In this document: one piece after another, positions 1 to 10,370 of the stretch
Layout: the number at the start of each line of letters is the position of its first letter
How positions within the stretch are numbered: the stretch's first letter is position 1
Assembly: GCA_028554755.1 (NCBI GenBank)
Contig: JAPTOF010000001.1
Span: forward strand, 30,059,501-30,123,500
Direction of reading: 5' to 3'
Length of the DNA stretch: 64,000 nt
Source of the DNA: Cordia subcordata
Lineage: Eukaryota; Streptophyta; Magnoliopsida; Boraginales; Cordiaceae
Notes under the pieces: model-generated
The model's database searches: none
What the model saw: only the letters and a program-made list of their open reading frames with translations
What the model was told of the DNA's origin: nothing
Translations under genes and position numbers: made by a program

Positions 1-240
1 AAGGAAGGGTAATAAAGGATGTGGGACACGAGGAACCAATACCAGACATAGTAGTGGAAGAACCATTTACAAGTTTGACAGGGGATACTGACTTAAGAAG
101 TTGAATATGAGAAAGAAGAGAACGATTATCGCTCATCTGAGCATATGCACCGGAGTCTAAAATCCACTTACCAGCATTGAATGAGGAATGGGAAAGATAT
201 GCTGATGTAAAAGAGGCAACATGTGTAAAAAAAGCAGTAG
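1..240 (-). pseudogene. copia-1 aspartic protease region
   Basis: Reading the minus strand, a W-I-L-D-S-G-A motif lies around 145-170 (the DSG codons are 149-157). This is the retropepsin active site of copia polyproteins, which cleaves the element's own polyprotein. The reading continues to base 1 with the serine/threonine-rich stretch usual after this motif. It is only the start of the protease and is truncated by the window. Confidence 0.7.
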
Positions 241-1290
241 AAGGTTGGGCAGCTTGCTGTGATACTTGAAGCTGAAGAGAGTGCTTATACTCTGCTTTAG
301 ACAAGGTACAGGTAGAAGAATTAGAGTTAGCCTACTAAGGTGGTGGAGCTATCGGAAAGGATTTTTCATCATCTACATGGGAAGTATTAGCACTACTAGA
401 GGGTCGACCATACAGATCCTAACATTTATCCCTAGTATGACCCATCATGTTACAATAAGTGCATTGTGGTCGAGAAGCATTACTAGATTTCCCTCCTCTA
501 CGATTAATACCTCGACCACGACCATGACTACCACGAGAAGCATTGTCTTGTCATCCACCAGGCTGAGGCTGTACAACTAGAGCGGATTGGTCTGATGGAC
601 TCTAGAAAGGATTCCCAATAGAAGCGTGATCAAGGCACGAATAAACTTCAAGCATCGATGGTAATGCGGGACCAGAAAAAAATTGAGAATAAACTGACTC
701 ATACTGAGGAGGAAGGCCACGAAGCACAAGCGTTACAAAGTATTGTTCACGTTGTTTTTGTGCAATGTATGTATCAAGAGGAAAGATATCATTCTATGTT
801 TTTGTGCAATGTCTGTATCAAGAGGAAAGATATCATTCTATGCAGCATAGCACATTGAAAGCGACCAAAGTAAACTTGGAGACCACGATCATCTAACTGA
901 ATTCATAGGAGATCATTAATGAAGTCATAGATGTGACTAACATTGCTGGTGTTCATTTTTTTGGCCAAAGGCCATATTGCTTTACAAGATAGGCACTCAT
1001 CAAAGATATCATGCAATTTTGAGTCAATAGATTGAAGCACTAAGTAGGTAAGTTGGCCATCAATGCGCACCCAAATCCATTTATTCATAACAAACAAAGT
1101 AGCTTGGCATCCTCAGTTGATTGATCTTCCAAACGTTGCCCTTTAAACCATAACATAACGGGAAATTGCAACTGGTGAGTTTGGTCATTGTAATAACAAG
1201 AGTGCCAATGAATGTAGGCACAACAACAGAAGTAGCTGATTCAATATCAACCATAGGTAGCATAATCACTGGTAGCAACTTTAAAGGTAT
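240..1290 (-). pseudogene. copia-1 gag with CCHC zinc knuckle
   Basis: Minus-strand frames give fragments of a copia gag. The N-terminal part lies near 1278-900, including a K-L-T-S-x-N-F-P-L-like segment typical of the gag start. A zinc knuckle at 463-422 has the C-x2-C-x4-H-x4-C spacing (C-T-Y-C, G-H, D-K-C). Gag forms the virus-like particle and its knuckle binds RNA. The reading shifts frame several times, so no intact protein is encoded. Confidence 0.7.
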
Positions 1291-1629
1291 CCATACTAGA
1301 AGACCAAACTCAATAAATTAAAGGGCAAGGCAACAAGACAGAATTACCTAAAAAACACTGGAGAAAAATGAGGACTAATAACCTATTGTCAAGACATCTA
1401 CTTTCTTTCTTTATTTTTTTTAAGGAAAATAATCTATTCGTGGTGTAAAGGCAGTAAGTATCCATACTAGAAGACCAAACTCAATAAATTAAAGGGCAAG
1501 GCAACAAGACAGAATTACCTAAAAAACACTGAAGAAAAAGGAGGACTAATAACCTATTGTCAAGACATCTACTTTCTTTCTTTATTTTTTTTAAGGAAAA
1601 TAATCTATTCGTGGTGTAAAGGCAGTAAG
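1288..1629. repeat. 171-bp tandem duplication
   Basis: Two copies in tandem, 1288-1458 and 1459-1629, both starting TATCCATACTAG and ending GGCAGTAAG. They differ at only a few bases, so the duplication is much younger than the decayed copia-1 leader and gag start in which it sits. Confidence 0.9.
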
Positions 1630-2180
1630 ACCTCAAAATTCGCATAATAACACTAGTCAAAGTAGTAAAACAGAGGAACCAGATCACGTCAAAGGACTGG
1701 ACACAGGGGCACTATCAACGCATGAGGGCCATGTAAGGTAGTGGTAGCGCGTGAGTGTCACGCGCATCTTGGATGGTTGTGCTGGTGGTACTGGTAGAGT
1801 TGGCCAGAGATAGGGGTTCTTATGGTACACTCCATACACGAAAAGGATGAGCTATGTTGGGCAAGAATAGAGTCAAAGTGACAAAAAAACCTAAGTGGTA
1901 TTTGGCAGCTTTTCTAACAAGATTTGGCAATGATGCCGGAGCTGTGGGGTCGTCGTGAGAAAGGGAAGAGACTGGTGGTGATGGACGGGAGTTCGTGTAT
2001 GCCGGCGATAGAGTTTAAAGGCAACTATGAATAGTAACATATTTGTTTTTATTTTTTATTTTTTTTGGGTTGGTTCTATCTTTGTTGTATGTGTGTTTGT
2101 GGGTATGTGTATGGGTAGGTGGGTTTGAGGTTTGTGTTGTTTTGGTTTTCTTTGTGAACAAGAAATCCTAATGTCTAAAC
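1630..2180 (-). other. copia-1 untranslated leader
   Basis: No coding sequence is recognisable between the gag start and the primer site. It contains a G/T-rich stretch (about 2040-2160) when read on the plus strand. Its position between primer site and gag fits the leader of the element. Confidence 0.5.
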
Positions 2181-2196
2181 CTGACTCTAAATACCA
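2181..2196 (-). other. copia-1 primer binding site
   Basis: Reverse complement reads TGGTATTTAGAGTCAG, a decayed match to the initiator-tRNA-Met primer site (TGGTATCAGAGC) used by plant copia elements. It abuts the presumed LTR end, which fixes the element's orientation as minus. Confidence 0.7.
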
Positions 2197-2470
2197 TGTT
2201 GAATAAAAAAGGCATTAGGATTTGAAGAAAATGGCTTGGTACATATCATGTACTTAGCCTTATTTATAGTATTGGGTAATAATACAAAGTTTTCTAATCT
2301 TCCGATGTGGGAAAATTATGATAATACAAATACTAATAACTACTAACAGAAACAACTCTATACAACCATAATCATCACACCATTGCACTCTATCAAACAA
2401 CCTAGACACATTTAATTGAATTATCATGTGATGCACTTTCCAGATAATGATATTAGCATAAAACCCCACA
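2197..2470 (-). repeat. copia-1 5' LTR
   Basis: Begins TGTTGAATAA in plus orientation right after the primer site, so the minus-strand LTR ends in CA. It contains a TATA-like CTATAAATAA on the minus strand near 2265. The other boundary is inferred from the MITE junction; the partner LTR is outside the window. Confidence 0.55.
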
Positions 2471-2472
2471 TA

Positions 2473-2700
2473 GGGCTTGTTTGGATTGGTTTTTTTTAAG
2501 GAAAAAACACTTTTTTTCCTGAAAAAGTTATATTAAATTTGCAATAACTATTTGATTTGGCTTTCAAAAAAGCTAAAAATCCGAAAAAAGCTCAAATACA
2601 GCTTTTTTTAGAAGTCAAAATTTTCAGCTTCTCAAAAAAAGTTATTTTTCAGAAGCTGTTAAAAAAAACGCTTTTAAAAAAAGCCAATTCAAATAAGCCC
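2473..2700. mobile_element. Tourist-like MITE
   Basis: Terminal inverted repeats of about 20 bp: left GGGCTTGTTTGGATTGG, right end reversed GGGCTTATTTGAATTGG. The interior is rich in A and T runs with no coding capacity. The element is flanked by the 3-bp direct repeat ATA (2470-2472 and 2701-2703). A short A/T target duplication fits PIF/Harbinger-derived MITEs, although their usual target is TTA or TAA. A related copy lies at 60623-60822. Confidence 0.75.
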
Positions 2701-2703
2701 ATA

Positions 2704-3053
2704 GTGATGCTTAGCATCATTCTTTCCAATCCATATAAACCAAAACACTAAAATAGGGGTAAAAACATAAACATGACCTCCACACATGTGGTTGCCAAAA
2801 GTGATCTAAGCCATTTGCCTTACACAAGACATACGAAGGCAATCAACATGAAACAATTGACAAAAAGTATTGCCACACCTGAAAAGCTTTAGAGCTGTTG
2901 ATAAAAACATGCTCTAGAGGCTCCTTATTGGTGCAACACTGACACTTAGAGGCAAGCCTCTTAAGGTGAATGTCGATAGAAAACCAATCATTAAGAAGAC
3001 GCCACACAAAGAAGAAAATTTTGATAGGAATGCATTTGTGCCAAATATGAGAG
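2704..3053 (-). mobile_element. LINE retrotransposon, 3' piece (zinc-binding RT domain)
   Basis: Minus-strand translation shows the zf-RVT segment found at the C-terminus of plant L1-type LINE proteins: F-F-V-W-R-L, then C-Q-C-C and E-x-L-E-H-V-F. The reading stops abruptly at 3053, where the gag-only copia element begins, and resumes at 5731. It is the 3' part of the split LINE whose RT core lies at 26907-28060. Confidence 0.75.
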
Positions 3054-3488
3054 TGTTAGGAAATTAGGACGTATAACACACACTCACACAGCAGAATTAA
3101 AGTACGTGGAACGAGAAAAGAGTATGCACAATTAAACGTGGTTTGGCCCTCTGTCTACGTCCACAAAAAACTCCACTAATAGAAAAGAGTATTACAACCC
3201 AAGTGACTTTTGGCACGGCCCAAAAAGTCTAAACCCTCTCTTATTGTGCTCTTACAATGGCTCTCTCTCTCAACCTAGACCTATTGCAAGACACACATAT
3301 ATCTTTCAACTAATACAAGAGTCCTATTTATAAAGGATATTTCCTTGTCCTCCAAGACAAAGAATTTCCTAATCTATCAATCCTGCCATAACTAAGACTC
3401 TTACCATAACTAGAATTTTGACCGTTATTAAGACTCTTTCCTAATTTCAATATAGACTTAGGCTTAGTACTTGAGCCATAACCCAACA
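3054..3488 (-). repeat. 3' LTR of the gag-only copia element
   Basis: Direct repeat of 5294-5730. Just inside it (3489-3500) the minus strand reads AAGGAAGGAATTT, a purine-rich tract suitable for plus-strand priming. It carries a GGTTTGGCC...CTACGTCCAC segment also seen, altered, in the partner. Confidence 0.85.
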
Positions 3489-3499
3489 AATTCCTTCCT

Positions 3500-4877
3500 T
3501 GGCGAGAAGTGCCAAGAACTCCACAGTAGGCGAGAACGTCACTCTTCTCTTCTTCTTAGCCTTCACTTGAGCTTCTTCACACTTATCGCATTCGTCTCTT
3601 AGCGCGGTGCATTCCTCCAAGTACCACACGTGCTTCTCGTTCTTCCTCCCTTCAAGAACTAGCTCCTCTCCACAATATACTTTGCAGCAGTCTCCTTCAC
3701 CAATGCTCTTGTACCCTTTTGATGCCAACTCACCGAGCGAAATCATGTTAGACACACAAGATGACACATACCTTACTTTGGAGATGGTCTTGATGCTACC
3801 ATTGTTGAGTGTCAGGTAAACCCCTCCAACGCCAGCAACCTTCATCTTCTGATTGTTCCCAACAGTGATACATCCAAGCCTCTTATCCAAGCACAAAGTG
3901 TCGAAACTAGCTCTATCATTGCAAACGTGAAACGTTCCTGCTGAATCCAATACCCAGTTAGTCTTCTTCCTTTTCGAGCCTTCATTAGTGTTCTCGCTTA
4001 CCGCCATCAAAACAGTCTCACTACCATTGCTATCACTACCCTCAATAAGGTTCGCGGAGTTCTCGCCATAAACCTTCTCCTTGCCCTTAGATCTCCACTC
4101 TCTAAGGCTCTTCATGTCCTCTCTCAATCTAGGACATTTTGGTTGGATATGGCCCTTCTCAGTAGTAGTAGCACTATCGATCGCCTTCTCCATCCAGAGC
4201 TCGGTTTTGATCTCGATCCACCTCTGTGAGAATTCCCTCTTCCAGAACTTCTCCCTCGATTCGAACCTTCAACAGTTAGTGCTTGATCTCCATTAGGCAC
4301 ACTACTTCTCTTAACATCTTCTCGTTCTCTCTTAAGAGCGCAGTCACTTCGTTCAACTCGAGAGTCTTCTTCCTAACGAGGATTAATTGCACAAACGACT
4401 TGTACAATTTCGGCAAGGAAGATAGTAGTATGAGTGCTTGTTCTTCATCCGTAATTCTCTTATCAGGCTCCTCAACACTTATGAGCTTGACCACTAACTC
4501 GTTGAATTTGTTAATGTGATCATGGATAGCAGTCCCTTTTCCATCTTAAACGAGTAAAGCTCCGTCCTCAAATACAATAAGTTGGTGATTGACTTTGACT
4601 CATAAATATTCTCCAACTTGTAGAACACACTGCTCACCGTCGTCTCATCAATCACATGACATTTAATTTGCGGTGCTAATGCCAACCGAATTGTACTTAC
4701 GGCTTTTCGTTATAAGGACTTCCACTTCTTATCATTAACTTGTTTTAGTTTCGCCTCTTCTAGCACTTCATGAAGGCCTTGCTGTACCAAAAGGTCCTTG
4801 ATAGTATTCCTTCACAAGTTGAAGTTCATGTTCCTATCAAACATTGGAATTTCAAACTTCGTACCGGTCGTCGTCAT
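3500..4877 (-). pseudogene. gag and protease start of the gag-only copia element
   Basis: The start ATG is at 4877 (minus strand), followed by a frame broken within about 20 codons. Pieces include the copia gag core near 4685-4494 (L-E-N-I-Y-E-S-K-S-I-T-N), a remnant of the CCHC knuckle (G-H-I-Q-P-K-C-P) near 4140, and a protease-like start W-V-L-D-S-A-G-T-F-H near 3950, where the usual D-S-G has become D-S-A. The longest open stretch is 3447-4193 (248 aa) and runs into the LTR. No integrase or polymerase motif follows. Confidence 0.8.
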
Positions 4878-5279
4878 GGCTCTTATGCACAAATTCACTA
4901 AAATTCAATAATCCAGAAAGAATTTGGCAAAACTAACCCCAAAAACGGATTGAAGACGTCGAAAAATGGTGAGGAGACCTTCGATCAACGTGGTCAAACC
5001 CTTGTAGCCCTTTGGTCAACGCTGGTCAAACCCTCTGTTTGACTTTTTGACCACAAACTCACAAAACTTTACTTGCTTATATCTTACAATCCGACCTTCA
5101 GATCATTGCGAAATTTTAGCAGCTTACTCTCAGTGAGACAAATATACAACAATATATAGATCATCGATCGGACTTGAGGAAGGCTGCCAAACAAGACCAG
5201 CAGTTCAGCGAATTTTTTACTCCTTTTCGGCGTTTCTTTTTTTTTTTTCGTGCAAACCAGCGTCCTCCTTCCAAGCTAA

Positions 5280-5291
5280 CTCTCGATACCA
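5280..5291 (-). other. primer binding site of the gag-only copia element
   Basis: Reverse complement TGGTATCGAGAG lies two bases inside the 5' LTR and matches the tRNA-Met type primer site of copia elements with small changes. Confidence 0.8.
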
Positions 5292-5293
5292 CT

Positions 5294-5730
5294 TGTTAGG
5301 AAATTAGAACGCATAACACATACTCATGCAGTGAAATTAAAGTACGAGGAACGAGAAAAAAGTATGCACAATTAAATGTGGTTCGACCCTTTGCCTACGT
5401 CCATGAAAAACTCTACTAATAGAAAAGAGTATTACAACCCAAGTAACTTTTTGCACGGGCCGAAAAGTCTAAACCCTCCCTCACGGTACTCTTGCAATGG
5501 CTCTCTCTCTCTCTCAACCTAGACCTATTGCAAGACACACATATATCTTTCAACTAATACAAGAGTCCTATTTATAGAGGAGATTTCCTTATCATCCAAG
5601 ACAAAGGATTTCCTAATTTATCAATCCTACCATAATAAGACTTTTACCATAACTAGAATTTGACTCTCAGTAAGACTCTTTCCTAATTTCAATATGGACT
5701 TGGGCTTAGCACTTGAGCCATAACCCAACA
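5294..5730 (-). repeat. 5' LTR of the gag-only copia element
   Basis: Near-identical direct partner of 3054-3488 with scattered substitutions and a slightly longer CT repeat (about 5502-5514). TG and CA termini are intact. Confidence 0.85.
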
Positions 5731-6654
5731 GAAAGAATAATAATGACTTACTATTTGCATGCATATGGCTCAAAACACTTAAAAAAGTAAATTTTCCCTT
5801 ACCTGCAACACTCCATCAAGGGTTGTCATCTGTACTAGGATTAATCGGAATGAGAATCATATGCTGCTAAATATAATCAAGAACCAGTTGTTTGAAGACA
5901 TCCACATTCCACTTACTATTGCACCATACTTCACGAACTTTGACAGAAGTACTACCTACAAGGGGAAGAATTTGAGAAAGAGATTCATTGCCCATCCATA
6001 TGTCATGCAAAAAGAAGACTTCACCTTTACCAAATTTCCATTTAATAAATTTCTCGCCTTCAAAGGCAATTAACACAATCCTGCTTAAGTTGGCTAAATT
6101 GTAAAGGCCTTTCATCAACATACTTGGAATGCATAAAAATAGCCGAAGGCCATTAGACGTTCGCACCCTCCACCAAAGTTTAAACTTACTGCTTCATATA
6201 CATTGCAAAGTCAACGAAAGTGCAAACCATCTTTAGTCGCAGGTAGTATAATCTAGTCCTTGAAGACCAAAGCAACTCTTTTAAACCATTTTTATTGCCC
6301 CAAATGAATTTATCAAAGAAGTGCTATATTCTCTCCATGACAAAAACCAAAGCATTAAGGACTTGCATAAGGTATAGTGGACTATGATTAGGGGTACATT
6401 GGAGAAGGACAATGCAGCCACTTAGGGATACAATTTTTTAACCAATCCATTAATTTTCTATTGAATCTTTTTAAAGACACCATAAAAAAAAAGGCTTTTT
6501 TGCATCTTTAGTACAAAGGATCTCCAAGATAAGTGGTAGAAAGCTAATGTTGAGAGAAACTCGTGACATTAACAATGATGTTGATACGACTAGGGGCTAT
6601 TTTATGATGCATAAAGAAATCAATTTTACTTTTATTCACTTTCTAGTTAGAAAC
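5731..6654 (-). mobile_element. LINE retrotransposon, middle piece (RT thumb to pre-zinc region)
   Basis: On the minus strand, 6560-6240 reads as the segment after the RT core of plant LINEs (F-x-G-V-x-K-I-x-x-K-I-N-G, then the S-L-M-L-W-F region). 6166-5867 gives a 99-aa open stretch with F-I-K-W-K-F-G-K-G and F-L-H-D-I-W-M-G-N-E-S-L, the conserved G-x-G...F-W-x-D-x-W block. The piece ends at 6654, where copia-2 is inserted. Confidence 0.75.
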
Positions 6655-8551
6655 AATAGGATCGATAATATTATATGTGGTTTATCCTAGTCCATATTTT
6701 GAAAAATACTACCAAGAAAACATGCTAGGAAAGTAAAATAACCACATAACACATACAAGAACATGATTAAGAACATATAGAACATAACTAGTATTTGCAA
6801 AATATGTAAAGCTAACCTCTTGAAGTGTGAGGCCTTTGATGAAGCTAAAACCGTCACGAGCTTTGTTCCCGCTCACGAATAAGACCACCAAAAAAATTTT
6901 ACTATAAAGGTGTCACAATATGCAACTCCCTAATCTTCTTCCCTATGGTTAAAGAGACATGTCTTGAGAGAATAACCTCTTGTGTGGGAAGAAGCAAAGT
7001 AATATGCTCTTGAAAATCTAGAGCAAAAAAACCACACAATAAGTGTGTACTATGTGCTGTAGTATTCTCTTGCCAAAATGGAAGAGATCAACTACAAAAT
7101 TTTTGGACACTAGAAATAGTTTAAGTTCTTGCCTATTTATAGAAAAAGTTTGGCACTTAAACCTTGTAAACTTTCCATGTGGGAAACTTTTTCCTAATAG
7201 TAAATGTTTGCCACATGTCATGGAAGTTACTTGTACAAGTTGAATTTTTCTTGCAGTAACTTTCTAGCATATGTCTTGGAAGATTGGGCCAAGCCTACAA
7301 TCTAAGCCCAACACATAGTCCATAATCCATGTGGAGGCCCAAGCCCAATAAGAAACCATCCAAACCAATTAGGTTATCTTGGATTCTAAAGAAAGCCTAA
7401 ACCTAATTCCAAGCTTTGGCCCAATAAGGCTACTACCACAATATAGAATTTGCTCCTTCAAGATTGCTCTTTCAAGATTACTCTCTCATAGTCATTTCAA
7501 CTAAGGAAGGGACCAAGAAGACACAGTTAACCTTAGCTTCCAAAAATAATAAAAAATGTCCTTGCCCAATCTAGGCGACATAATAATAATTATTTTTAAC
7601 TCTGATCTATTCCACCATAAGATCAAAGTTGTTCTCCAAGAATAATTGCTATTACCCAAAAGCTTCTCACAAAAGAATGTGAACTTTGTCTTTGACCTAC
7701 TAAATAACCGACCATAATGCCTCTCTATGTATACCTACAGCTAAGACCGATCCTTTGGCATGTGTACTATCACCTCCTTAGCTGTATCTTTTTCCGTTGG
7801 GTTTCTTGTCCTATTGCCAACCATCCTTGGTCATGGAATCTCTTGATCTCGGGAGCGACCCTCAAGCCATATGACCGATACACCCATAAAGGTAGTATCA
7901 CAAGATCTAGATTCGGATGATAAATATGGACAATCCCAAATAGGGCACATAGATTCCATATTGCATATACATGTTCCAATTAAATAGAACTTAGCACTCA
8001 ATGCACAAGGCTGTTAATCCTAATAAAGTAAGATCTCACCCACAGTGAATCAAAATACCAAACCCTAACTTCATTAGTTCATCGACATATGCTCAAGATT
8101 AAGAGCAATGATCATTTGGTAGCAGTGAGTATCTTATTTTCTGTCTTTGATAATACGTCTCTAGCAAACATACTCACAATGGTCCTATCAAATATGTAAA
8201 CACGTACTATTGAGACAAATCCGGAAAGTCCTCTAATGACCTAGGTAGATCACCCTCAACGAGAAGACTTGCTCAATATAACTTTATCCCGGTAGAGTGT
8301 CCAACACTACCATTCGGTTACAGACTCAATTTATGACGTGACTAAATCTAAACTTGGACCTATTATGTGTCCAGCCTCATTGTGCACCCAAGTCATTAGT
8401 TCAAGTCAAGGGACTTTTATACATACATCAATAAAACATACCAGAGATAATATGTAAGGAACTCATAATGCCATTTAATAAAATGATTAGACATTGTTTA
8501 ACATCCAAAATGTTATATACAAGTGAGCTTTAGGGCATACTAATCCTAACA
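6655..8551 (-). repeat. copia-2 3' LTR
   Basis: About 1.9-kb direct repeat of 25037-26906, matching along its whole length with scattered substitutions. Its terminal TG (plus orientation) has decayed to AA, while the CA side is kept at 8551. The minus-strand sequence just outside (GCAAGTAGGAGAT, 8552-8565) serves as polypurine tract. Confidence 0.85.
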
Positions 8552-8565
8552 ATCTCCTACTTGCA

Positions 8566-9505
8566 CTAAAGATCACTTCTACACAGCCTAATACCCATAG
8601 ACTCCAAATGTGTGGTAAACATTTTTTCTGGAAAAGTCTTTGTAAATGGGTCTGCCAGGTTTTCCGCTGAAGCTATCTTTTCAACTACAATATCTCCTCT
8701 CTGGATAAACTCACGGATCAAATGATATTTCCATTCAATATGTTTACCCTTTTTGTGATTCCTGGGCTCTTTGCACTGTGAAACAGCACCGTTGTTGTTG
8801 CAATACAATGTTATCGGTCTGTGAATGGCCAGTACAACCTCTAGGTCTAAAAGGAACTTTCTTAGCCATACTACCTCTTTCGCAGCCTCAGATGCTGCTA
8901 CATACTCAGCCTCAATGGTAAAGTCAGTAATACAATTTTTCTTCACAGTTCTCCATGAAATAGCTCTTCCTGAGGTGTGAAAACGTATCTAGAAGTAGAC
9001 TTCCTGGAATCTCTATCGAACTAGAAATCCGAGTCTGTATAGGCTAATGGTGTTAGATCATCTGTACAGTATTCCAACACATAATCCTTAGTTCCTTGCA
9101 AGAATTTGAATATATGCTTAACCGCGACCCAATGTGTCAGTCCAGGATTTGACTGATATCTACTAACCATGCCAACAGTAAAGCAGATATCTAGTCTAAT
9201 ACATAACATGGCATACATGAGGCTTCCAACTGCCAAAGCATAAGGAACTCGTTTCATGCTCTCTATCTCCTCAGGTGTTTTAGGACATTGATCTCGAGAT
9301 AGATAAACCCCATGCCTATAAGGTAATGAGGCCTTCTTAGAGTTTTACATATTAAACCTGACCAATATCTTCTCAATAAATGAAGCTTGAGATAGGGCTA
9401 GCCTTCTGTTCTTACGATCTCGCATAAGCTTGATGCCTAGAACATAACTAACTTTTCCTAAATCCTTCATTTGAAATTGAGTTGAAAGCCAAACCTTGAT
9501 GGATG
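8566..9505 (-). pseudogene. copia-2 RNase H and C-terminal RT
   Basis: The reading resumes left of the Athila insertion. Near 9480-9380 is Q-M-K-D-L-G-K-V-S-Y-V-L-G-I, the RT segment that follows the YVDD loop. 9257-9021 holds A-V-G-S-L-M-Y-A-M and the connection. 8946-8566 holds RNase H blocks E-A-E-Y-V-A, the N-N-N-G-A-V region, K-H-I-E and N-L-A-D-P-F-T-K. At least one stop (about 9343) and a frame change separate the parts. Confidence 0.85.
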
Positions 9506-9510
9506 ATTAC
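9506..9510. repeat. Target duplication ATTAC, left copy
   Basis: ATTAC directly precedes the 5' LTR of the Athila-like element and recurs exactly after its 3' LTR (20475-20479). This is the staggered-cut signature of one insertion event. Confidence 0.95.
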
Positions 9511-9829
9511 TGATGAGTTGTGATTTGGTGTGTGTTTGCATCGCCATTTACTTATACTTTAGAGGTGTTGAATGCTTATAATGATGCATTAGTGTAGTAC
9601 TTTTGATAGGAATAGGCTTAAGTGTGAATAAATGTGCATATTGAGTTTAAGAGATAAAATGCTACACTAATAGCTTATTTTCAATGATTCAGGTGATTTT
9701 GGGTGAAGATAAAGATTGAACAATGAAAGGTGATGAAGATAGGACATGCACGGGTCTAAGGGAGAAGACTAGAGGCCGAAATGACGAAAAATTGGATGAA
9801 GGAAGTCAGCTGGACGCTAAGGAAGAATA

Positions 9830-9983
9830 GCCGGTCGACCGACTAGGTCGACCGCCACTCGCAGAGCTTCGTCGAAAAGCCGGACGACCCCCCTTCAAGA
9901 GCCGGTCGACCGGCTAGGTCGACCGCCACCTGCAGAGCCCTTGAAGAAAGCCGGTCGAGTACTCCAGAGGCCGGTCGACCGGC
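9830..9983. repeat. GC-rich palindromic minirepeats in the LTR promoter region
   Basis: CCGGTCGACCG-type palindromes built round GTCGAC occur at about 9831, 9847, 9903, 9918 and 9971, in two near-identical blocks plus one single unit. They end about 15 bp upstream of the TATA box. The same array stands at 19006-19171 in the 3' LTR. The composition differs sharply from the AT-rich surroundings. Confidence 0.85.
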
Positions 9984-9995
9984 TATGCGCGAACC

Positions 9996-10005
9996 TATAA
10001 ATAAA
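9996..10005 (+). promoter_or_regulatory. LTR TATA box
   Basis: TATAAATAAA about 485 bp into the 5' LTR, directly downstream of the palindrome array. It is conserved in the 3' LTR at 19177-19186. This is probably the core promoter for the element's RNA. Confidence 0.65.
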
Positions 10006-10324
10006 GCCCGATGCGGAGCAGAAAAGGGAGAGTTTTTTTACACACACTTCACACCTATTCTCACACACACTTAACCCTATTCCCTAGCCGCCTCGCACAC
10101 CCTTTTCACATACTTTTCACGAAGAACCAAGTTTCATTAGAGGATTCAAACGCTTTGGAATCGAGATTGTTTACAAGCTGTGTTCTGAATTCGCTAGGAT
10201 GAAAGGGGAGTTTCGTTATATCTCTTTCATTCTATTTTATATTATGTCTGAGTAGGCTTGTATAGGGTGATAAAGCTTATGTAATGGGTTAATTTTATAC
10301 TCTTATGATATGGGATATGATGGC

Positions 10325-10327
<3 letters not shown>

Positions 10328-10367
<40 letters not shown>
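10328..10367. repeat. (TA)n microsatellite in the 5' LTR
   Basis: About 20 TA units; the matching run in the 3' LTR (19508-19527) has about 10. Because both LTRs were identical at insertion, the difference arose afterwards. Confidence 0.9.

Positions 10368-10370
<3 letters not shown>

Larger units (their letters stand above)
1..2470 (-). mobile_element. Ty1/copia retrotransposon copia-1, 5' part, cut by window edge
   Basis: On the minus strand the order is LTR, primer binding site, untranslated leader, gag, CCHC knuckle and protease, as in the 5' half of a Ty1/copia element. Integrase, RT and the 3' LTR would lie left of base 1. All reading frames carry stops or frameshifts, so this is a dead copy. 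The LTR end near 2470 is approximate, because a MITE begins two bases later. Confidence 0.75.
3054..5730 (-). mobile_element. Non-autonomous, gag-only copia element (TR-GAG type)
   Basis: Two direct LTRs of 435 and 437 bp, a primer site, a gag/protease-start region and a purine tract are all present, but there is no integrase, RT or RNase H. The total is about 2.68 kb. The LTRs start TGTTAGGAA and end CCCAACA. Flanks are GAGAG (3049-3053) and GAAAG (5731-5735), a 5-bp target duplication with one mismatch. It interrupts the LINE. Elements of this layout are known as TR-GAGs and need enzymes supplied in trans. The exact family is not identified. Confidence 0.85.
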
